Assembly (NCBI RefSeq): GCF_031458325.1
Contig: NZ_JAVDYG010000001.1
Location: forward strand, 1,488,001 to 1,552,000
Reading direction: 5' to 3'
Origin: Nocardioides marmoribigeumensis
Lineage (GTDB): Bacteria; Actinomycetota; Actinomycetes; Propionibacteriales; Nocardioidaceae
DNA: 64,000 nucleotides
In this document: positions 58,595 to 64,000 of the stretch, piece by piece
Numbering within the stretch: the first letter of the stretch is position 1
Layout of the letters: each line of letters opens with the position of its first letter
Notes under the pieces: model-generated
The model's input: only the letters and a program-made list of their open reading frames with translations
Told to the model about the DNA's origin: nothing
Databases searched by the model: none
Made by a program: the position numbers and the translations under genes

Positions 58595-61500
58595 TCAGCG
58601 GAACCGGAACTCCGCGGTCCTCGACCGGCCGTCGCCGAGCGTCACGACCAGCGTGCGGCAGGTGCCCGCCCAGGTCTTGGGCGTCTTCCACACGTACTGG
58701 TAGCGACCGGTCCCGCTGTCGTAGGTCAGGCCGGCGGCGCCCGGCTGGGCGGTCTCCTCCAGCGCGTCCGACGCCTCGGTGGTGTCGCAGCGGTGCGCCC
58801 CCGACGCCGGCGAGCCGGCGGCCAGGACGTCGAGGCCGCGGTAGCCGCCGAGCGAGAACTTCACCGGCACCGCCGACCCGGCCTTGACCACGTTGACCAC
58901 GTCGGGGTTGTCGACCGGGGCGTAGAACCCGTCGAAGGGGTACGCCGGCCCGCCCGCCCGCACGTCCAGGCCGACCTGGCGGGTGGTCACCCCGCCGTCG
59001 CCGTCCCGCGCCGTCACCGTCACCTGCGGGGTCCCCGCGGCGGTGAAGGTGTGCGTCGCCGTGCAGCCGGGAGCGGGCTGCTCGCCCGACCCGTCGCCCC
59101 ACGCCACGGTGCACGTGACCGTGTCGTCGGGGCCGGCGTCGGCCGCCGTGGCGGCGAGGGTCACCGGGGTGCCGGCTGAGACCGTCGCCCCGTCGGCCGG
59201 GGAGTCGACCCGCAGTGTGGGCGCCAGGTTGGCCACCAGCACCGTGGTCCCGCCCGTGGCCGGCGGGTTGACCCCGTCGTCCGCGGTGAGCAGCAGCTCG
59301 TAGAACCCGTCACGCCGGCAGGTCAGCGTGGTGTCGAGCGCGTGCGCGTCCGCGACGGTGCAGCCCGTGCCGCTCACCGACCAGGTGGCCGGCGCGTCGG
59401 CGGCGCCGTGGACCGCGACCGTGCCGCCCTCGTCGAGGCTCACCGGCCCGTCGACGGCGACCGCCGGACCGGCGTCGTCGTCGAGCACCGAGATCGTCGA
59501 CGCCGACGGCGGGAGGACCCGGCGGCCCGCGCTCTCGGTCACCCCGGCGGCGTCGACCGCCACCGAGAGGACCTCGAGGTCCAGCGGCTCGGCGGCCCGG
59601 TCGCCGACGACCTGCACGGTCACCGTCGCGGTCGGGTGGGTGCTGTCGAGCACCACCGTCCCGTGGCCCTCGAGCACGTCGGGGCCCACCTCCGCCGTAC
59701 CCGCTCGGACGGCCCAGGGCACCGACAGGGTCTCCCCGGCCGGGACCGCCTGGTCGACGCCGATCTCGACCGGGACGGCCGTCGTGCCCGCGTCGCCCTC
59801 GGCGACCGGGTCGGCCGGCGCGGTGACGTGCAGCGCCAGCGGGTCGTCGTCGGTCACGGTGACGGTGCCGCCGTGGCCGGGCCGGGCGTTGTCGGTGCCG
59901 GTGACCGCGACGTCGACCGAGCGGTCCGCGCCGGGCGCGGTGTCGCCGACGACCGGCACGTGGACCTCGCCCCGGGTCTCGCCGGCGGCGAGCACGACGG
60001 TGCCGTGCACGAGCTCACGCCCGTCCGCGGTGGCGGTCCACTCCACGGTGGCCTCCTTGCCGCCGGCCCGGTCCAGGCTCAGCGGGAGGACCACGTCGCG
60101 CAGGCTGGTGTCGCCCTCCTGCACGGTGGTGCTCCCGATCGAGGCGACCGGGGCGGCGTCGTCGTCCGTCACGGTGAGCGTCGCGGTCCCGCGGTCGACG
60201 ACCACGCCGTCCGAGACCGAGAGGACCGTCATCGGCACGGTCTCGTCGTCCTCGTCGAGCGCGTCGTCGACGACACCGACCGGCAGGTCCGCGACCGTGG
60301 CGCCGGCCGGGACCGTGGCCTCGCGCACCGGGCCGTCGCCGACCTGGTAGCGCACGTCGAGCTGCCGCGGCGCCGCGACCGTCAGGGTCAGGCGCGCGGT
60401 GCCGCCCTCGGCCTCGGTGACGGTGGCGTCGGCGAGGGAGGCGTGGACCCACTGCACGGCCGGTTCGAAGTCCGGGTCGAGCGCGGGCCGGGTCAGCGCC
60501 ATGCCGTTCCAGTTGGCACCGGTGAGCGCGATCGCCCGACGGCCGCCGAGGTCGAGCACCTCGGGAGCCGGGATCCCGATCCCGCTGGTGCGTCCGGTCC
60601 CGGTGTTGGAGTAGGTGTCCCCGCCCCAGGCCAGCACGGACCCGTCGGCGCGCAGCGCGTGGACCGCGGTGCTGTCGTCGGTGTCCACCGCGATCACCGG
60701 AGGACCCTCGGGCAGCGTCACCCGCGTGGGGTACGTCGCCTCGCCGCCGGCCGGCAGGCCGAGCACGTCGAGGACGTGGTTGAGGTTGCGGCCCCAGGTC
60801 CACACCGAGCCGTCCTCCTTCAGCGCGACGACGCTGGTGCTCCCGACCGAGACGTCGACGACGCCCGAGCCGAGCCCCTCGACCGTCCCCGGGACGTTGA
60901 CCGTCGAGATGGTGTGGTCACGGCCGAGCATGTAGTCGTTGCCCGAGCAGGACTGCAGGCTGCCGTCGGCGCGACGCACCAGCACCGTGCCGCCGCTCGC
61001 CGAGGCGACCTGCACGACGTGGCCGCCGAGGACGGGGTTGACGTCCGCGGTCCCGCGCACGGTCGTGGTGGCGTTGTCCCCGTCGCAGGCCACGACGCCC
61101 CACTGGCGCACGCGCCCGTCCCGGGTGACGGCGAGCGAGGTGTTCTCCCCGGTCTCGACCGACACCGCGTCGCTCACCTGCTGGCCCGCGGCGTCGAGCA
61201 CCTTGATTGGGAAGAGCCGCGTGGCGACGCTGTCGCCGCTGCCGAGCTGCCGGTTGAGGTTGGAGCCCCACGCCACGAGCGCCCCACCGCCGAGGCGGGC
61301 CAGCACGTGGTCGCTCTGCGAGGCGACCTGGGCGACGCCGGTGAGCCGGCTGCCCGCCGCCCCGCCGACCCCGAGCACCGGGACCGGGGTCCACCGGTCG
61401 GTGTAGGTGCCGTCGCCGACCTGGCCGAAGTTGCGGCCCCAGGCCCACGCCGCACCCTCGTCACCGACGGTGGCGAAGCCGCCCGCGTGGGTGGACTGCA

Positions 61501-63739
61501 CGGAGCGGACGTCGTCGCCGAGTGCCGGGACGTCGACGGGCGTGGTGTAGTCGGCGTCGCCCGACCCGGGCGTGCGCCCGACGCCGATCCGGATGCCCCA
61601 GCCCTCGACCGTGCCGCGCAGGCCGCCGACCGGCCCGTCCGGCGTACCGGCGTCGCAGTCGTCGTCGAGGCCGTTGCCGAAGCGCTCCGGTCCCTGCGGG
61701 TGCACGTCGGTGCGGGTGTCGTCGCAGTCGGGTCCCCCGGCACCTCCGGCCCAGCCGTCGCCGTCGGCGTCCTCGCCGGTCACCGTGACGGTCCAGGCGG
61801 TCATCGCCGAGCGACGTGCGCCGGTCACCTCGACCTGCAGGAACGCGGCGCCGACCTGGCTGGTCTGCAGGGTGTACGACGCGGAGTCGTCCCCGACCGG
61901 CTCGCCGCCGTAGGTCCAGGCGTAGTGCAGCGCGTCCCCGTCGGGGTCGTCGGCCTGCACGGTGAAGGTGGTCGCGTCGCCGGCCTGCACGACGGCAGCC
62001 GGTGCCGGCGAGGACGCGGTGATCACGGGCGCGCGGTCCGCACCGGCCCGGTGCACGTGGACGGTGTCCACGGCCTGGTTGCCCGCGGCGTCGGTGACCC
62101 GCAGGGCGACCGCCCGGGAGGTGGGCAGCTGCACGTCGGCGGTGGAGCCGTGGGCGTCGTCGTACGCCCCGTCCCCGTCGGTGTCCCAGTCGAAGGTCGT
62201 CAACCGGGCGCCGTCGCGGCCGGCGCGGCTCGCGGTGGCGTCGAGGTGGACCAGGCCGCTGTCGTCGGTGCGGGTGGCGGGTCCGGCGTCGGCGACCGGC
62301 AGGGTCTGGTCGGCGACCTTCTCCAGCGCCTGCACGTGGTCGGCCCAGCCGGCGGCCATGTCCTCGGCGGCGGTGAGCAGCTGCGTGCGCGCAGCGGTCA
62401 GGTGGTCCAGCGTGGCGCCCAGCCCGGCGGCGTCCGGTGCGCTGACCGAGCCACCGGCGACGAGCTCGGCCTCCAGGGCGCGGACGTCGGCCTCGCTCAT
62501 CCCGCGGTTGCGCAGGGTGCGGGTCTCGTCCGCGGTGAGGCCGTTGCGGCGCAGCCGGTCGAGCACGTCCTCGTCGGACTCGGCCTCGTCGACGATGCCG
62601 GTGAGGTCCGCGCGCAGGGTGGCGACCAGGTCGCCGGTGGTGTCGTCGTCGCGCAGGTGCGCCGCAAGGGTCTCCGCGGCGTCGCGGACGGCGCGGGCCT
62701 GGGCCAGCGCCCACGCGGAGTCTCCAGCCTGCTGGGCGCCCTGGTAGCGCTCGGCGGCGTGGAGCAGCTGCTCGGCCATGGCGCTCTCGGCGGCCAGCGG
62801 CGCAGCAGTGGCGTCGAGCGCGTCGGTGAGCGCGTCGCCGGTCGCGGCGGGCTCGGCGACCCCGGGGTCCACGGCGCGGGGCAGGGCGCGGAAGTCGGGG
62901 TCGGCCGGGTCCTGCCAGATCCCGAAGTAGTGCTTGGCCTGGTTCATCATCTCGTGCAGCGCGATCGCCTTGACCTTGCTCGGTCCCTTCGCCTTCGCGG
63001 CGTCGTAGTCCTTGAGCCACGACTTCGACTTCCACAGGCACATCACGCTCGGCGAGAGCAGGCACGAGGCCAGGGTCTTGGCGTCCTGGATCTTGAGGAT
63101 CGCCAGGAGCCCCATGCGGGCCTCGATCCAGCTCATGTACTGCTGCCGCGCGGCCTCCTTCATCTGCCGCAGCGACGGGTCCACGGGCGGCACCTCGCCG
63201 TCCGGCACGTCGACGTGGACGGCGTCGTGGAACACCGCGTCGGTGGTGTCGAACACCCCGTCCTGGCAGGTGTCGAAGACGATGTCGTAGTCGCCGTCGC
63301 CGAGCGCGCCGCTGGGCGTGGTCACCGCGATCGTCTCGCCGATGAAGCTGCCGCCGCCCGTGCCCACGATCGTGTTGGGCGACCCGCTGAGGTCGTCGAG
63401 CTCGAGACCGGGTGCGGTGGACCCGGCGCGCACGAGGTAGACGTCGGTCGTCGGGTAGATGTAGTCGTCCACCGTCCCCGAGCGCCCGTAGACGTCGCAG
63501 TCGCCCTCGAAGGTGATCGAGCCGTCGATCTGCACGACGCCGTTGCCGCCGTAGGACCGGTGGACGTCGCCGTTGGTCCCCGAGAACCACATCGTGTTGC
63601 CCGCCGCGCGGGCCTCGGGCGCGAGGGACCACGTGGCGGCGGCGACGGCCAGGCAGAGCAGGGAGGCCGTCGTACGCCGTCGGCGGTGACGGCGCACCGG
63701 CGTCGGCCCGTCGGGCTGGTGGAGGTCGTGCTGGGACAT
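58595..63739 (-). CDS. Giant secreted multidomain protein (RCC1 / Calx-beta / PKD / PxKF)
   Basis: A 1714-residue secreted protein. The signal peptide follows RRHRRRRTTASLLCLAVAAATW, with cleavage near ARA-AG (46). A unique N-domain runs to about 200. A helical region (200-475) comes next, then PKD/Ig-like domains (476-663), and a MopE-type metal motif near 670-695 (DCDDTRTDVHPQGPE ... GLDDDCD). RCC1-like repeats (WAWGRNFGQVGDG, VAWGSNLNRQLGSGD, VWTWGRNLNHVL) run 713-1080. Calx-beta repeats with TVTDDD ends run 1100-1420, and a PKD domain 1513-1596. A C-terminal PxKF domain (VPVKFSLGGYRGLDVL) carries paired Cys. It is probably a cell-surface or matrix adhesin. GGAG precedes the ATG. Confidence 0.9.
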   Translation of the reverse strand: MSQHDLHQPDGPTPVRRHRRRRTTASLLCLAVAAATWSLAPEARAAGNTMWFSGTNGDVHRSYGGNGVVQIDGSITFEGDCDVYGRSGTVDDYIYPTTDVYLVRAGSTAPGLELDDLSGSPNTIVGTGGGSFIGETIAVTTPSGALGDGDYDIVFDTCQDGVFDTTDAVFHDAVHVDVPDGEVPPVDPSLRQMKEAARQQYMSWIEARMGLLAILKIQDAKTLASCLLSPSVMCLWKSKSWLKDYDAAKAKGPSKVKAIALHEMMNQAKHYFGIWQDPADPDFRALPRAVDPGVAEPAATGDALTDALDATAAPLAAESAMAEQLLHAAERYQGAQQAGDSAWALAQARAVRDAAETLAAHLRDDDTTGDLVATLRADLTGIVDEAESDEDVLDRLRRNGLTADETRTLRNRGMSEADVRALEAELVAGGSVSAPDAAGLGATLDHLTAARTQLLTAAEDMAAGWADHVQALEKVADQTLPVADAGPATRTDDSGLVHLDATASRAGRDGARLTTFDWDTDGDGAYDDAHGSTADVQLPTSRAVALRVTDAAGNQAVDTVHVHRAGADRAPVITASSPAPAAVVQAGDATTFTVQADDPDGDALHYAWTYGGEPVGDDSASYTLQTSQVGAAFLQVEVTGARRSAMTAWTVTVTGEDADGDGWAGGAGGPDCDDTRTDVHPQGPERFGNGLDDDCDAGTPDGPVGGLRGTVEGWGIRIGVGRTPGSGDADYTTPVDVPALGDDVRSVQSTHAGGFATVGDEGAAWAWGRNFGQVGDGTYTDRWTPVPVLGVGGAAGSRLTGVAQVASQSDHVLARLGGGALVAWGSNLNRQLGSGDSVATRLFPIKVLDAAGQQVSDAVSVETGENTSLAVTRDGRVRQWGVVACDGDNATTTVRGTADVNPVLGGHVVQVASASGGTVLVRRADGSLQSCSGNDYMLGRDHTISTVNVPGTVEGLGSGVVDVSVGSTSVVALKEDGSVWTWGRNLNHVLDVLGLPAGGEATYPTRVTLPEGPPVIAVDTDDSTAVHALRADGSVLAWGGDTYSNTGTGRTSGIGIPAPEVLDLGGRRAIALTGANWNGMALTRPALDPDFEPAVQWVHASLADATVTEAEGGTARLTLTVAAPRQLDVRYQVGDGPVREATVPAGATVADLPVGVVDDALDEDDETVPMTVLSVSDGVVVDRGTATLTVTDDDAAPVASIGSTTVQEGDTSLRDVVLPLSLDRAGGKEATVEWTATADGRELVHGTVVLAAGETRGEVHVPVVGDTAPGADRSVDVAVTGTDNARPGHGGTVTVTDDDPLALHVTAPADPVAEGDAGTTAVPVEIGVDQAVPAGETLSVPWAVRAGTAEVGPDVLEGHGTVVLDSTHPTATVTVQVVGDRAAEPLDLEVLSVAVDAAGVTESAGRRVLPPSASTISVLDDDAGPAVAVDGPVSLDEGGTVAVHGAADAPATWSVSGTGCTVADAHALDTTLTCRRDGFYELLLTADDGVNPPATGGTTVLVANLAPTLRVDSPADGATVSAGTPVTLAATAADAGPDDTVTCTVAWGDGSGEQPAPGCTATHTFTAAGTPQVTVTARDGDGGVTTRQVGLDVRAGGPAYPFDGFYAPVDNPDVVNVVKAGSAVPVKFSLGGYRGLDVLAAGSPASGAHRCDTTEASDALEETAQPGAAGLTYDSGTGRYQYVWKTPKTWAGTCRTLVVTLGDGRSRTAEFRFR

Positions 63740-63965
63740 CGGAGTTCTCCCTCGTCGAGACAGGTGGACGCGGCCGCGGTCCGGCCGACGACCGGACTCT
63801 GCAGGGAGCCGCTTGCGGCTCGCTTGGCTCCCGCTTGCGGCCGCCCTCGCACGCTAGGAGCCGCGCACCTGCGGCCACATCGACCCGAGGACGGGGCTCC
63901 GGGCGGCCCGCGGACCGAGCCGCCCTCAGCCCGTGGGCCGAGCGGGAGGCCCTAACGTGGACGGA
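63740..63965. other. Intergenic region with a hairpin
   Basis: Contains GAGCCGC-TT-GCGGCTC (63806-63821), a perfect 7-bp-arm hairpin, followed by a partial repeat of the same letters. This may be a REP-type element or a regulatory hairpin upstream of the giant gene. TAACGT at 63953-63958 is a candidate -10 box for a rightward gene. Confidence 0.45.
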
Positions 63966-64000
63966 ATGGACGGAGCGGACGGGACGAACGGGATGGACGA
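63966..64000 (+). CDS. Possible start of a rightward gene (cut by window edge)
   Basis: ATG at 63966 opens a frame reading MDGADGTNGMD. TAACGT lies seven bases upstream, consistent with a leaderless start. Too short to identify. Confidence 0.3.
   Translation, partial: MDGADGTNGMD

Noticed and set aside
59342-63955. A plus-strand open frame of about 1500 codons opposite the giant secreted protein
   Set aside because: The opposite strand encodes recognisable RCC1, Calx-beta and PKD modules with a signal peptide and ribosome site. The plus-strand product is valine/arginine/glycine noise.

Overview
The window is a 64-kb piece of a very GC-rich actinobacterial chromosome. The gene content (cyp51 with its ferredoxin, DUF222/HNH nuclease, DUF5999, DosR-type regulators, MMPL, many two-component and sulfur-detoxification genes) and the intergenic palindromes point to Nocardioidaceae or a close relative. 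That placement is an inference from families and composition, not from a marker gene. One tRNA is present and no rRNA or CRISPR. Coding density is very high, and many neighbouring genes overlap by 1-8 bases.

Layout. (1) 1-5765: a truncated entry gene, a metallo-hydrolase, a two-gene unit with a 38-codon leader ORF, an AlkZ-like HTH_42 protein, and a divergent MFS transporter / GlxA-type regulator pair. (2) 5761-7371: a lower-GC single-gene island encoding a PD-(D/E)XK nuclease-fold protein, bounded by a 48-bp inverted repeat that overlaps the stop codons of both flanking genes. (3) 7367-17107: a minus-strand catabolic unit of eleven tightly packed genes. It holds two cytochromes P450 (one is CYP51), a 3Fe-4S ferredoxin, two SDRs, an aldehyde dehydrogenase, an NTF2-fold protein, a CMD protein, a 3-HIBDH-like reductase, a TetR regulator and an acyl-CoA ligase. 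It starts at an apparently leaderless promoter whose start is covered by a perfect operator palindrome. (4) 17233-22356: small enzymes, a TetR with its own operator, and several decayed genes. (5) 22478-26919: a four-gene minus-strand operon (serine hydrolase, flavin monooxygenase, unknown protein, enoyl-CoA hydratase) behind a KstR-like site. (6) 27037-41541: a secreted subtilase, then a DosR-like dormancy/stress block (DevS-type kinase, DevR-type regulator, universal stress proteins, PNPOx protein, truncated kinase, zinc dehydrogenase), then a sulfur block (MFS, TauE, persulfide dioxygenase-rhodanese) facing a CstR-type regulator. (7) 41651-53558: housekeeping and accessory genes: alpha-glucosidase, tRNA-Tyr, yajQ, HNH nuclease, glycosyltransferase-deacetylase pair, a rifampicin monooxygenase-like gene with an RAE-like element, sirtuin, AroQ-like. 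(8) 53584-64000: a BBE-type flavoprotein, a thioredoxin-NHL protein, an EmrB-type exporter and a 1714-residue secreted multidomain protein.

The genes work together most clearly in the two catabolic operons, which look like uptake/activation, P450 and flavin oxidation and beta-oxidation of a terpenoid- or steroid-like substrate. The stress block and the sulfur block are the other two clear functional groupings. Two features run through the window. Many genes have a -10-like hexamer exactly six bases before the start codon, which suggests widespread leaderless mRNAs. At least six genes are truncated or frameshifted with no insertion sequence in sight. The best candidates for something undescribed are the inverted-repeat-bounded nuclease island and the regulatory sites at 17100, 18947, 26942 and 48617.
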